Source: Paracoccaceae bacterium (GTDB lineage: Bacteria; Pseudomonadota; Alphaproteobacteria; Rhodobacterales; Rhodobacteraceae). From it: a stretch of 64,000 bases of DNA. Made by a program: the position numbers and the translations under genes. The notes beneath the pieces were generated by a model. The model had not been told where the DNA came from. It ran no database searches and worked only from the letters and a program-made list of their open reading frames with translations. How positions within the stretch are numbered: the stretch's first letter is position 1; each line of letters opens with the position of its first letter. Positions 1 to 11,049 of this stretch are shown in pieces. Where the stretch lies: contig REER01000093.1 in the NCBI GenBank assembly GCA_007694945.1, forward strand, positions 1-64,000, in the 5' to 3' direction.

Positions 1-850
1 AGGTCATCAGGTTCGCGGTGAAGGCGAAGATGTGATAGAGCGGCAGCGCGGTCAGCACGCAATCCTCGCCATTCATATGCTGTCCGCCCATGGCCTTGAC
101 CTGTTCGAGATTGGCCAGAATATTGCCATGGGTCAGCATCGCGCCCTTGGCGACACCGGTAGTGCCGCCAGTGTATTGCAGCAACGCCAGATCATCGGGG
201 CCAGTCTGCTCCCAGTCAGTGACCTTGGGCAGCTTGCGCCCGATGCGCAACGTCTCGCGGATGCGCATCACCGGCACATCAAGTTTCGGAACCGGCGGCA
301 GCGAGCGTGTCCAGACCTTCTGCACCCCGCGCACGATGGTCTCAGGAATACGCGGGAAGAACTCTGGCACACCGGCCAGCACGACATGCTTGATGCCCGT
401 CTGCGGGATCACCTCGGCGAGCTTGTCCGCGAACATGTCGCAGATCACAAGCACCTCGGCACCGGAGTCGTTGAACTGGTGGATCATCTCGGAAGGGGTG
501 TAGAGCGGGTTGGTGTTGACCAGAACACCACTGGCCTTGAACACTCCAAAAGCCGCAACGGGATAGGCGAGGCCGTTAGGCATCTGCACCGCGACCCGCG
601 CGCCAGGTTCCAACCCGCAATGGTGGCGTAAGAAGGACGCGAAGGCGCCTGACATGGCGGCCACCTGCGCAAATCGCAAGGTGCCGTTCATTCCATTGGG
701 CACGACACAGGTGAAGGCGCGACGTTTGGCGAATGTGGTGCAGGTCTCATCTACCAGCGTAGCCAGCGAGCGATGTTCAGGCGCAGGCAGTTCGGGCGAA
801 ATATCTTGTCCGTAGGCGGCCAGCCAGGGCCGAGGTGCAGCGTAGTTCAC
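1..850 (-). CDS. fadD: Long-chain acyl-CoA synthetase (AMP-binding), 5' part
   Basis: The reverse strand reads as the first ~283 residues of an adenylate-forming acyl-CoA ligase, which activates fatty acids to acyl-CoA through an acyl-AMP. The start is a GTG at 850-848 with AGGGAGG a few bases upstream; the protein begins VNYAAPRPWL. The AMP-binding P-loop-like motif YTGGTTGVAKGAMLTHGN is seen near residue 215, followed by ALPLYHIFAFT, both typical of FadD-type ligases. The gene runs off the left edge, so the adenylation hinge and C-terminal domain are not visible. It diverges from the polyamine operon across ~240 bp. The family call is firm; chain-length preference cannot be told. Confidence 0.85.
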   Translation of the reverse strand, partial: MNYAAPRPWLAAYGQDISPELPAPEHRSLATLVDETCTTFAKRRAFTCVVPNGMNGTLRFAQVAAMSGAFASFLRHHCGLEPGARVAVQMPNGLAYPVAAFGVFKASGVLVNTNPLYTPSEMIHQFNDSGAEVLVICDMFADKLAEVIPQTGIKHVVLAGVPEFFPRIPETIVRGVQKVWTRSLPPVPKLDVPVMRIRETLRIGRKLPKVTDWEQTGPDDLALLQYTGGTTGVAKGAMLTHGNILANLEQVKAMGGQHMNGEDCVLTALPLYHIFAFTANLMT

Positions 851-958
851 GATTCAGGCCTCCCTTCCCGAACTGAGCCGGGTCTCCAACGCTACCAAAG
901 CCCAGCGCGCGCGCTCATACAAGTCCTGACGTGAGGGCGGAGCTTGTTGAAACCTTGC

Positions 959-999
959 GTCACTTGGTCAAAACCACCTTTTGCTTGGGTGCAAGTGAC
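959..999. repeat. 8-bp inverted repeat upstream of speA
   Basis: GTCACTTG at 959-966 is mirrored exactly by CAAGTGAC at 992-999, with 25 bases between. It lies in the divergent fadD-speA spacer, ~95 bp ahead of the speA start. It could be an operator for a dimeric regulator or a 5'-leader hairpin. Only the symmetry is seen; the role is inference. Confidence 0.4.
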
Positions 1000-1062
1000 C
1001 GGCAGGCTCCGCATTCGGTCAGGGCTTTCTTGCTTTTGTCACACGTCTTCCCTATCTCGGCC

Positions 1063-1082
1063 CTTCACGACGCTTCACGACG
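1063..1082. repeat. Perfect 10-bp tandem repeat before the speA ribosome binding site
   Basis: CTTCACGACG occurs twice head to tail, directly followed by the speA Shine-Dalgarno AGGAG (1084-1088) and the ATG at 1095. A repeat so close to the ribosome binding site could alter leader structure or be a slippage product. No function is established. Confidence 0.5.
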
Positions 1083-1094
1083 CAGGAGTCGCCA

Positions 1095-2999
1095 ATGCCC
1101 GACCACATCATCCGAACCTATGGCCTCGACCGCTGGTCAAAGGGCATGTTCGCGCCGCTGGAGAATGGCGATCTCGGGCTCGTCAATCCGGCTTGGCCCG
1201 ATGCGCCGCCGGCGAGCCTGCCCGCTTTGCTGCATGCCTTGGATGCGCGCGGCATTCACTCGCCGGTTCTGGTGCGCGTCGGTGCCTTTCTGAAGCGCGA
1301 ACTCGAGCGGCTGAACAATTCCTTCGCTCGGGCCATCGCAGTGAATGAATACAATGCCCCTTATCGCGGGGTGTTTCCGATCAAGGTCAATCAGCAGGCC
1401 GAGGTAATTGACCGCATTGTTGAGTATGGCCGCCCGTTCAGGTTCGGACTGGAGGCCGGGTCAAAACCCGAGCTGATCCTCGCGCTGTCACGCGATTTGC
1501 CGAAAGACGCACTGCTGATCTGCAACGGGATCAAGGATGCCGAGTTCATCCGGCTGGGGATCCTCGCGCGCAAGACCAGGATCAACTGTGTGCTGGTGAT
1601 CGAGAGCCCGGGTGAGGCGGATACTGTCATTGCCGAAGCCAAGCGGTTGGGCGAGAAGCCCGCGCTGGGCGTGCGCATCAAGCTGACGCGGCGGGTGACT
1701 GGGAATTGGGCGGATAGTTCCGGCGACCGTTCGACCTTTGGGCTGACAACGAAAGAGGTCGTCGATCTGGTCGAGAAACTGCGTGCCGCGGATATGCTCG
1801 ACTGCCTTGTGCTGCAGCACGCGCATCTGGGCAGCCAAGTGCCGAACATGCGCGATATCCGGCAGGCGGTGGATGAGGCCTGCCGCTTCTATACGGAATT
1901 GCGCAGGCTGGGCGCGCCCCTGACCTATCTCGATCTGGGCGGCGGTCTGGGTGTGGATTACACGGGCGAAGCCCGTGCCTCTGAAAACTCGATCAATTAC
2001 ACCATGGACGAATACTGCGCCAATGTGGTCGAGACCGTGAAATACAGCATGGACGAGGCCGAACAGCCGCACCCGATCCTCATCACCGAATCGGGGCGTG
2101 CGATTGTGGCCTATTCCTCGATGCTGCTCTCGGACATTCTGGAGGCGAGCTATTTCGACCGCGCTGCCCCCATCGCGCCGGAAGAGGATGACCACCACAT
2201 GCTCTCGGACATGGCGGCGATTGTTGAATACCTCTCGCCGCGCCGTTTGCAGGAATCGCTCAATGACGCGGAATATTACCGCGAGGAATTGCGCGCCTTG
2301 TTTCGCCGCGGGGTGATCGACATCGAACAGGTGGCACGGGCCGAGCAGATCTTTCTGCATGTCGTGCACCGCATCAAGGATATGGTCGCTCAGATCGAAG
2401 ACCCGCCGCAAGAGGTGCTGGAGGAGCTCTCCGCCCATCGCGACATCTACCGCGCCAATTTCTCGCTCTTCCAGTCACTGCCCGATGTCTGGGCGATTGA
2501 CCAGTTGGTGCCCATCGCGCCCCTGCAGCGGCTGAACGAAATTCCCCAACGCCGTGCGGTGCTTTCGGATATCACCTGCGACAGTGACGGCAAGATCGAC
2601 CATTTCGTTTTGGGCGAAGGCGTGGGCAATGCGCTGCCGATTCATGAGCTGCAAGAGGGCGAGCGCTATTTCATCGGCATCTTTCTGGTCGGGGCCTATC
2701 AGGAGACACTCGGCGATCTGCACAACCTGTTTGGCGACACAAATGTCGTGACGGTCGATTTCAACGAGGATGGTGTGCTGGAATTGCAGCATGAGGTCGA
2801 GGGCGATACTGTGGCCGAAGTCATGGCCTATGTCGAATATGAGCCCAAGCAATGCCTGGATGCGTTCAAGCGGATTGTCGAGCGCGGTGTGCGAGACGGT
2901 ACGCTGAACCCGTCGCAACGCCGGATGCTGATGCAGACCTATCGCGACGCGCTCGGCGGCTACACCTATTATGAACACGAGGAACACGCGAATGGCTAA
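1095..2999 (+). CDS. speA: Biosynthetic arginine decarboxylase
   Basis: PLP enzyme converting L-arginine to agmatine and CO2, the first step of this polyamine operon. The 634-residue length and alanine-racemase-like fold III order match SpeA. The PLP lysine motif FPIKVNQQ is near residue 95, HAHLGSQV near 245 and the glycine-rich phosphate loop LGGGLGVDY near 280; the long C-terminal helical and barrel region specific to SpeA is present. The start is supported by AGGAG six bases upstream. The product feeds SpeB, encoded at the other end of the same operon. The next gene begins inside or right at its 3' end, implying translational coupling. Confidence 0.95.
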   Translation: MPDHIIRTYGLDRWSKGMFAPLENGDLGLVNPAWPDAPPASLPALLHALDARGIHSPVLVRVGAFLKRELERLNNSFARAIAVNEYNAPYRGVFPIKVNQQAEVIDRIVEYGRPFRFGLEAGSKPELILALSRDLPKDALLICNGIKDAEFIRLGILARKTRINCVLVIESPGEADTVIAEAKRLGEKPALGVRIKLTRRVTGNWADSSGDRSTFGLTTKEVVDLVEKLRAADMLDCLVLQHAHLGSQVPNMRDIRQAVDEACRFYTELRRLGAPLTYLDLGGGLGVDYTGEARASENSINYTMDEYCANVVETVKYSMDEAEQPHPILITESGRAIVAYSSMLLSDILEASYFDRAAPIAPEEDDHHMLSDMAAIVEYLSPRRLQESLNDAEYYREELRALFRRGVIDIEQVARAEQIFLHVVHRIKDMVAQIEDPPQEVLEELSAHRDIYRANFSLFQSLPDVWAIDQLVPIAPLQRLNEIPQRRAVLSDITCDSDGKIDHFVLGEGVGNALPIHELQEGERYFIGIFLVGAYQETLGDLHNLFGDTNVVTVDFNEDGVLELQHEVEGDTVAEVMAYVEYEPKQCLDAFKRIVERGVRDGTLNPSQRRMLMQTYRDALGGYTYYEHEEHANG

Positions 3000-4212
3000 C
3001 AAGGACGTTCTGGTGATCGGTGCCGGGGGCGTGGCCTCGGTCACGCTGCACAAGATGGCGATGAATCGCGACCTGTTTCCGGGCCGGATTTGCGTGGCCA
3101 GCCGCACATTGTCGAAATGCGAGGCGATTGCCGCCGAAGTCAAATCCCGCACAGGCGTCGAGATCGAGACCTATGAAGTGGATGCCAATGACGTCGAGAT
3201 GACCGTGGCGCTGATCGAGGCCGCGAAGCCCGCGCTGCTGGTCAATCTGGCACTGCCCTATCAGGACCTCGACCTGATGGAGGCCTGCCTGCGCACGGGT
3301 GTGCATTACCTCGACACCGCGAATTACGAGCCGCCCGATGAGGCGAAATTTGAGTATTCGCACCAGTGGAAACTGCATGACCGCTTCAAGGAGGCCGGGC
3401 TCATGGCCGCGCTGGGCGTAGGCTTTGACCCCGGCGTAACCTCGATCTTCGCGGCCTATGTGCGCAAGCACTATCTGAATGGCATCCGGCTGATCGATAT
3501 CCTGGACTGCAATGGTGGCGACCACGGCCACCCCTTTGCGACCAATTTCAACCCGGAAATCAACATCCGCGAAGTGACCGCCGAAGTGCGTCATTGGGAA
3601 AATGGCGGCTGGGTGACAAGCCCCGCCATGTCCACCCAAGTCGAATTCGATTTCGATCAGGTCGGCCCGAAGAACATGTATCTGATGTATCATGAGGAGC
3701 TGGAGTCGCTGGTCACCCATTTCCCCGAGATCGAGCGCGCGCGGTTCTGGATGACCTTCGGCGACGCCTATATCCAGCATGTCACGGTCCTGCAGAATGT
3801 GGGCATGACCTCGATCGATCCCGTGGAGTATGAAGGCCGCCAGATCATCCCGCTGCAATTCCTGAAGGCCGTGCTGCCCAACCCCGGCGATCTTGGCGAA
3901 CGCACCAAGGGCAAGACCAATATCGGCGATATCATCACCGGCCCCGCGCAAGACGGGTCGGGCGAGAAGACCTACTACATCAACAATATCTGCGACCACG
4001 AGGAATGCTACCGCGAGGTCGGCAGCCAGGCTGTCAGCTACACGACCGGCGTTCCGGCCTTCATCGGGGCTGCGCTGATGCTGAACGGCAAATGGTCCGG
4101 CGCGGGCGTGTTCAACACCGAACAGCTCGACCCTGACCCGTTCATGGAGATGCTGAACAAGCACGGCCTGCCCTGGCAGATTGTCGAACTCTCGGCCCCG
4201 GTTGATTTCTGA
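2992..4212 (+). CDS. Carboxynorspermidine/carboxyspermidine dehydrogenase (saccharopine dehydrogenase family)
   Basis: NADPH-dependent Schiff-base reductase that joins a diamine to aspartate semialdehyde, giving carboxy(nor)spermidine. The protein opens with a Rossmann motif VIGAGGVASVTLHKMA at residues ~7-22 and has the length (406 aa) and C-terminal region of the LYS9/CASDH family. I prefer the ATG at 2992 (MANKDVL) over an in-frame ATG at 2971 because the family normally starts right before the Rossmann strand. It overlaps the end of speA by 8 bases and the next start by one base (TGATG). Sitting between SpeA and NspC, its likely substrate is putrescine, giving carboxyspermidine. Confidence 0.9.
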   Translation: MANKDVLVIGAGGVASVTLHKMAMNRDLFPGRICVASRTLSKCEAIAAEVKSRTGVEIETYEVDANDVEMTVALIEAAKPALLVNLALPYQDLDLMEACLRTGVHYLDTANYEPPDEAKFEYSHQWKLHDRFKEAGLMAALGVGFDPGVTSIFAAYVRKHYLNGIRLIDILDCNGGDHGHPFATNFNPEINIREVTAEVRHWENGGWVTSPAMSTQVEFDFDQVGPKNMYLMYHEELESLVTHFPEIERARFWMTFGDAYIQHVTVLQNVGMTSIDPVEYEGRQIIPLQFLKAVLPNPGDLGERTKGKTNIGDIITGPAQDGSGEKTYYINNICDHEECYREVGSQAVSYTTGVPAFIGAALMLNGKWSGAGVFNTEQLDPDPFMEMLNKHGLPWQIVELSAPVDF

Positions 4213-5378
4213 TGGCGATGCAGACCCATGCGGGCGATCCGGGCGCTTTTGCCCGGTTCGACCTCTCGCGCGTGCCTTCGCCCTGTTTCGTGGTGGATGA
4301 GGCGCGGCTTGAGGCAAACCTGAAGTCTCTCGCCGATATTCAGGAACGGTCCGGCGCGACCGTGCTCTGCGCGTTGAAAGCCTTTTCCATGTGGGAACTA
4401 GCTCCGCTGGTAAGCCGCTATCTCTCGGGCGTCTGCGCCTCTGGACTGTGGGAGGCAAGGCTGGGGCATGAGCATTATGGCGGGATCATCGAGACGTTTT
4501 CGGCGGGCTACAAACCCGATGAGATGAGCGAGATCATCCGCCTGTCGGATCATATCGTGTTCAACACACCCGCCGCCAAGGACCGTTTCCTGCCCATGAT
4601 CCGCGAGTGCGGCAAGGAGGTTCATGTCGGCCTGCGCTTCAACCCCGGTCTGCCGATGGGGGAGGATACGAAATATGACCCCGCGGCACCGGGTTCACGC
4701 CTTGGCACACCACTGGAGCAGATTGATGCGACAGCGCTGGAGGGCGTCGACGGGCTGCACATGCACACGCTCTGCGAACAGGACCTTGGCCCCCTGCTGG
4801 CGATCTGGAACCATATCGCACCGCGTATTCGCGAACTTGCCCATGACTTGCAATGGATCAATTTCGGCGGCGGCCATCATATCACGCGGGCCGATTACGA
4901 CCGCGAGGGGCTGATTGATTTTCTCAATCGGGTAACCGCAGAAACCGGGTTGCACTGTTATCTCGAACCCGGCGAGGCGGTTGCACTGGATGCGGGCATC
5001 CTTGTCGGTGAAGTCCTCGATGTGGTGGAAAATGACGGACCGAACGCCATCCTCGATATCTCGGCAACCTGCCACATGCCCGATGTGATCGAGGCCCCCT
5101 ATCGCCCCGCCCTGCTGGGCGAGGGCGGCGCGGTGCAAGTGCGGCTGGGCGGCCCCTCCTGCCTCGCGGGTGACGTGATCGGGCGCTATGCCTTCACGCA
5201 GACGCCAGAGATTGGCAGCCGCGTGGCCTTCCTCGATCAGGCGCATTACTCGATGGTCAAGACGACGACCTTCAACGGCGTCCGCCTGCCCGCGCTCGCA
5301 GTTTGGAACAGCGATACGGACGCGCTGCGCGTGATCCGGCAATTCGACTATCAGGATTTCAAGGGGCGGCTGTCGTGA
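4212..5378 (+). CDS. nspC: Carboxynorspermidine/carboxyspermidine decarboxylase
   Basis: PLP fold-III decarboxylase that removes the carboxyl group from carboxy(nor)spermidine, producing (nor)spermidine. The PLP lysine is in CALKAFSMWE near residue 55, with FGGGHHITR near 220 and the C-terminal catalytic region PSCLAGDVIG near 310. Length is 388 aa, as usual for NspC. The start codon overlaps the stop of the dehydrogenase by one base, and its own stop overlaps the SpeB start (GTGA), so all four genes are coupled. This dehydrogenase-decarboxylase pair replaces the S-adenosylmethionine decarboxylase and spermidine synthase route. Confidence 0.93.
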   Translation: MAMQTHAGDPGAFARFDLSRVPSPCFVVDEARLEANLKSLADIQERSGATVLCALKAFSMWELAPLVSRYLSGVCASGLWEARLGHEHYGGIIETFSAGYKPDEMSEIIRLSDHIVFNTPAAKDRFLPMIRECGKEVHVGLRFNPGLPMGEDTKYDPAAPGSRLGTPLEQIDATALEGVDGLHMHTLCEQDLGPLLAIWNHIAPRIRELAHDLQWINFGGGHHITRADYDREGLIDFLNRVTAETGLHCYLEPGEAVALDAGILVGEVLDVVENDGPNAILDISATCHMPDVIEAPYRPALLGEGGAVQVRLGGPSCLAGDVIGRYAFTQTPEIGSRVAFLDQAHYSMVKTTTFNGVRLPALAVWNSDTDALRVIRQFDYQDFKGRLS

Positions 5379-6238
5379 TCTTTCTCAATTCCGAACTCAC
5401 CCTCGATGAACGCGCACCCGACGCGCGCTTTCATGTCGTCCCGATGCCGCTGGAAAAGACCGTCTCCTATGGCTCCGGCACAGCGGACGGCCCGGCCGCG
5501 CTGATCGCGGCCTCGGACCAGCTCGAGCGGCTCTGGCAAGGTTTTGAGCCCTGCGCCGACGGCATCTGCACCTCTCCACCGATTGATTGTGCGCAACCAC
5601 TCGAAGACGCGCTCAACGCGCTTTCCACCCGCGTCGAGGGGATCGTGCTGGCGGGCAAGACACCTGTCACGCTCGGCGGGGAACACAGCCTTACATGGGG
5701 CGCGGTCACAGGGGTGCAGCGCGCGCTGGGGCGTCCCGTCGGGATCATTCAGATCGACGCCCATGCCGATCTGCGCCGCGCCTATCAGGGGTTTCGGCAC
5801 AGCCATGCGTCGGTCATGCAGCTTCTGGTCGAGGAAGAGGGCGCGCATCTGGCGCAATACGGCGTGCGCGCGCTCAGCACCGAGGAAGCCGAGTGCCGCG
5901 CGCGCAACGATGTCGTCTTCATCGATGCTGAGGAACTGGTGACCGGCGGCATCTTCGAGGTCAGCCTGCCGGAAGATTTCCCCGAGGATGTCTACATCAG
6001 CTTCGATGTCGATGGGCTGGATGCCGCGATCATGCCCGCGACCGGCACGCCTGTGCCGGGTGGGCTGGGCTATTATCAGGCGCTCTCCATTGTGCGCTCC
6101 GCTCTGCGCGAGCGGCGCTGCGTGGGCCTCGATGTGGTCGAACTCGCCCCGATCGAAGACTGGGAGGTCTGGGATTTCACCGCTGCGCAACTCACCTACG
6201 CGCTGATGGGCATCGTGCTGGAGAATGAGCGGGGCTGA
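5375..6238 (+). CDS. speB: Agmatinase (ureohydrolase family)
   Basis: Mn-dependent hydrolase making putrescine and urea from agmatine, completing arginine to putrescine within the operon. Family metal-ligand motifs are all present: GGEHSLTWG near residue 107, QIDAHADLR near 128 and SFDVDGLDAA near 210. The start is a GTG at 5375 (VIFLNSELTL) with a GGGGCGG-type site upstream; the reading frame is open further upstream but would overlap nspC by 76 bases. With this start the protein is 287 aa. Agmatinase rather than arginase is inferred from the arginine decarboxylase in the same operon. Confidence 0.9.
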   Translation: MIFLNSELTLDERAPDARFHVVPMPLEKTVSYGSGTADGPAALIAASDQLERLWQGFEPCADGICTSPPIDCAQPLEDALNALSTRVEGIVLAGKTPVTLGGEHSLTWGAVTGVQRALGRPVGIIQIDAHADLRRAYQGFRHSHASVMQLLVEEEGAHLAQYGVRALSTEEAECRARNDVVFIDAEELVTGGIFEVSLPEDFPEDVYISFDVDGLDAAIMPATGTPVPGGLGYYQALSIVRSALRERRCVGLDVVELAPIEDWEVWDFTAAQLTYALMGIVLENERG

Positions 6239-6384
6239 CCCTGCGGCACAGACGCGCCTGCATGGCCCGAATTAGCCTCGAATTCCGGCCAGAGACGTCA
6301 AAACCCAGAGTGCAGTGATAGGGGTTCCACACGCCCCCAAATATTGTGTCTGGGACGTGACAATCCTGCTGGAAATGCCTATAA

Positions 6385-8832
<2,448 letters not shown>

Positions 8833-8887
8833 GCGACACGACTCTGCATTCTGCCAAAATACTTGACTCCCGTCTCCGCGGTGTCGC

Positions 8888-8909
8888 GCATTTTGTGCAG
8901 CACAAATGC
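8888..8909. terminator. Inverted repeat downstream of gyrB
   Basis: GCATTTTGTGC and GCACAAATGC flank a one-base centre, so the hairpin would have an inner loop of ~5 nt and one bulged T. It lies ~55 bp after the gyrB stop. There is no clear T-run after it, so it may stabilise the mRNA end or act as a weak terminator. Confidence 0.3.
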
Positions 8910-8970
8910 AAGTTCCTAAGCGATCCACATTTCCCTTGCTCGAATAAGCAAAATCTCTAACACTTGAGAA

Positions 8971-8988
8971 ACCCGCCTCAACGCGGGT
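8971..8988. promoter_or_regulatory. Hairpin in the leader of peptide importer operon 1
   Basis: ACCCGC (8971-8976) pairs perfectly with GCGGGT (8983-8988) around a six-base loop. It ends 26 bases before the start codon of the first ABC gene, whose ribosome site is the G-run just upstream of 9015. A leader hairpin so close to the start could affect translation; no regulator is known from the sequence. Confidence 0.3.
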
Positions 8989-9014
8989 CAATAACATAAG
9001 CCCAGGGGGGGTGC

Positions 9015-10019
9015 ATGCCGTCGAACGGCCAAGCTGTCTTGCGTGTGCAAGACCTCAAGACAGTATTCTCCACTCGCGCGGGAGATATTCACGCTGTCAA
9101 CTCGGTGAGTTTCGCCCTCGAGCCAGGCGAACTGCTTGGGGTTGTTGGCGAATCCGGCTCCGGCAAATCAGTCACCATGATGTCGCTTATCGGCCTCTTG
9201 CCCTCGCCCCCGGCGGAAGTGCGTGCGGGCAGTGTCGAGTTCGGGGGACGGGATATCCTGAAACTTGGCAAGAAAGACCTTCAAGCCCTGCGCGGACGTG
9301 ACATCGGTTTCGTATTCCAAGATCCGATGACCTCGCTGAACCCGGTCTTTACCGTGGGCTTTCAAATCATGGAGCCCTTGCGCAGACACATGGGTATGGA
9401 CAAGGCCGCCGCGCGCAAGCGTGCAAAGGAATTGCTCGAGCTTGTCGGAATCCCGGATGCGGAGCGGCGGTTGCGTGATTTCCCGCACCAGTTCTCGGGC
9501 GGGATGCGCCAGCGCGTGATGATCGCGATCGCGCTGGCCTGCGACCCCAAGGTGCTGATTGCGGATGAGCCGACCACGGCACTCGACGTGACGATCCAGG
9601 CGCAAATCCTCGAATTGGTCAAGGAGTTGCGCCAGAAACTGGGAATGGCGATCATCTGGATCACCCATGATCTTGGCGTGATCGCGGGCATCGCCGACAA
9701 GGTGATGGTCATGTATGGCGGGCAGGTGGTCGAATACGGCTCAGTGCGCGAGGTCTTCGCGAACCCGGCCCATCCTTACACGCGGGCCTTGATGACCACA
9801 GTGCCCTCCGTGCGGGGGGACCGTGCGCCAAAACTCAACGTCATCGAGGGTCAGCCGCCCATGCTTGCTCAGCACCCGACGGCCTGCCCATTCCGGGCCC
9901 GCTGCCCCGAGGCGTTCGACCGGTGCTCGCGCGCGAACCCACCACGCTACACGGTCGCACAAGGCCATGATGCCGCCTGTTTCTGGGACCATCGAACCGG
10001 AGCGCCACGCAATGACTGA
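9015..10019 (+). CDS. Oligopeptide/dipeptide ABC transporter ATP-binding protein (OppD/DppD type), importer 1
   Basis: First ATPase of a complete Opp/Dpp importer. Walker A GESGSGKS is near residue 43, the ABC signature FSGGMRQRV near 160 and Walker B VLIADEPTTALD near 180. The C-terminal oligopeptide-family extension with cysteines (ACPFRARCPEAFDRC) is present, as in OppD proteins that carry a regulatory C-terminal region. Length 334 aa is normal. A strong G-rich ribosome site precedes the ATG. The stop overlaps the next ATPase start by eight bases. Substrate is unknown; the operon ends with an M20 amidohydrolase, suggesting peptides or acylated amino acids. Confidence 0.93.
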   Translation: MPSNGQAVLRVQDLKTVFSTRAGDIHAVNSVSFALEPGELLGVVGESGSGKSVTMMSLIGLLPSPPAEVRAGSVEFGGRDILKLGKKDLQALRGRDIGFVFQDPMTSLNPVFTVGFQIMEPLRRHMGMDKAAARKRAKELLELVGIPDAERRLRDFPHQFSGGMRQRVMIAIALACDPKVLIADEPTTALDVTIQAQILELVKELRQKLGMAIIWITHDLGVIAGIADKVMVMYGGQVVEYGSVREVFANPAHPYTRALMTTVPSVRGDRAPKLNVIEGQPPMLAQHPTACPFRARCPEAFDRCSRANPPRYTVAQGHDAACFWDHRTGAPRND

Positions 10020-11049
10020 GCGCAAGAAGCTGGTCGAAGTGCGCGACCTCAAGATGTATTTCCCAATAAACACCGGTATCTTGCGCCGCCACACAGGCGA
10101 TGTGAAGGCGGTGGACGGCGTCAGCTTCGATATTTATGAGGGCGAGACGCTGGGTGTGGTCGGTGAATCCGGCTGTGGCAAATCCACCTGCGGGCGCGCG
10201 GTCCTGCGGCTCTATGATATCACTTCGGGCAGCATCAAGATCGACGGGGTCGAGATCGGCGCACGCAGCCAGCATGGGCTGCGCAAGATGCGCCCCACCA
10301 TGCAGATGGTGTTTCAGGACCCCCAAGCCTGCCTCAACCCGCGCATGACGGTTGCCGGCATCATCGGTGAACCTCTCGACGAACACACGAACTGGTCGAA
10401 GAAGAAGAAGCTCGAGCGAATATATGAGTTGATGGATGCCGTGGGGCTGAACCGCAGTTTCGCCAATCGCTATCCGCATGCCTTTTCCGGCGGGCAGCGC
10501 CAGCGCATCGGGATAGCCCGGGCGCTAGCGCTGAATCCGAAGTTCATCATCTGCGACGAGCCAATCGCGGCGCTCGATGTCTCGATTCAGGCGCAGGTTG
10601 TAAACCTGCTTGAGGAATTGCAGGATGAATTCGGTCTGACCTACATGTTCATCAGCCATGATCTGTCGATGGTGCGCCATATCGCTGATCGCGTGGCGGT
10701 GATGTATCTGGGCAAGATCATCGAACTCGCTCGACGTGACGCACTCTATAACAATCCCCGCCACCCTTATACCGAGGCGCTGCTCTCAGCAGTGCCGGAC
10801 CCCGATCCCGCGGTAGAGAAGCGAGTCGAGCGGATTATCCTGAAAGGGGACGTGCCTTCGCCCTCGAACCCGCCCAAAGGGTGCAATTTCTGCACGCGCT
10901 GCCCGAAAGTGATGGATATCTGCCGCGAGATCGACCCTGAATTCCGCGAACTTTCGCCGGGCCATTTCGTGGCCTGCCACCTTCATAACACAGCCGGGGC
11001 AACCGGCGACCCGAGGAGCGAGCATAACCAACAAGGAGAAGACGCATGA
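10012..11049 (+). CDS. Oligopeptide/dipeptide ABC transporter ATP-binding protein (OppF/DppF type), importer 1
   Basis: Second ATPase of the heterodimeric motor. Walker A GESGCGKST (~57), signature FSGGQRQRI (~160), Walker B FIICDEPIAALD (~180) and the C-terminal cysteine cluster CNFCTRCPKVMDIC typical of OppF are visible. The start is taken at the ATG of MTERKKLVEV (345 aa), eight bases inside oppD; the frame is open further upstream but only antisense to plausible family length. Its stop overlaps the ATG of the binding-protein gene (ATGA), showing tight coupling. Confidence 0.93.
   Translation: MTERKKLVEVRDLKMYFPINTGILRRHTGDVKAVDGVSFDIYEGETLGVVGESGCGKSTCGRAVLRLYDITSGSIKIDGVEIGARSQHGLRKMRPTMQMVFQDPQACLNPRMTVAGIIGEPLDEHTNWSKKKKLERIYELMDAVGLNRSFANRYPHAFSGGQRQRIGIARALALNPKFIICDEPIAALDVSIQAQVVNLLEELQDEFGLTYMFISHDLSMVRHIADRVAVMYLGKIIELARRDALYNNPRHPYTEALLSAVPDPDPAVEKRVERIILKGDVPSPSNPPKGCNFCTRCPKVMDICREIDPEFRELSPGHFVACHLHNTAGATGDPRSEHNQQGEDA

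Noticed and set aside
1488-2438. 316-codon minus-strand open frame inside speA
   Set aside because: Antisense shadow with no recognisable domain; speA is complete on the plus strand.
2866-4458. Long open frame (530 codons) on the minus strand, opposite the carboxyspermidine dehydrogenase and nspC starts
   Set aside because: It is a G+C-driven shadow: histidine/arginine-rich with no family motif, while the plus strand encodes well-defined enzymes with ribosome sites.
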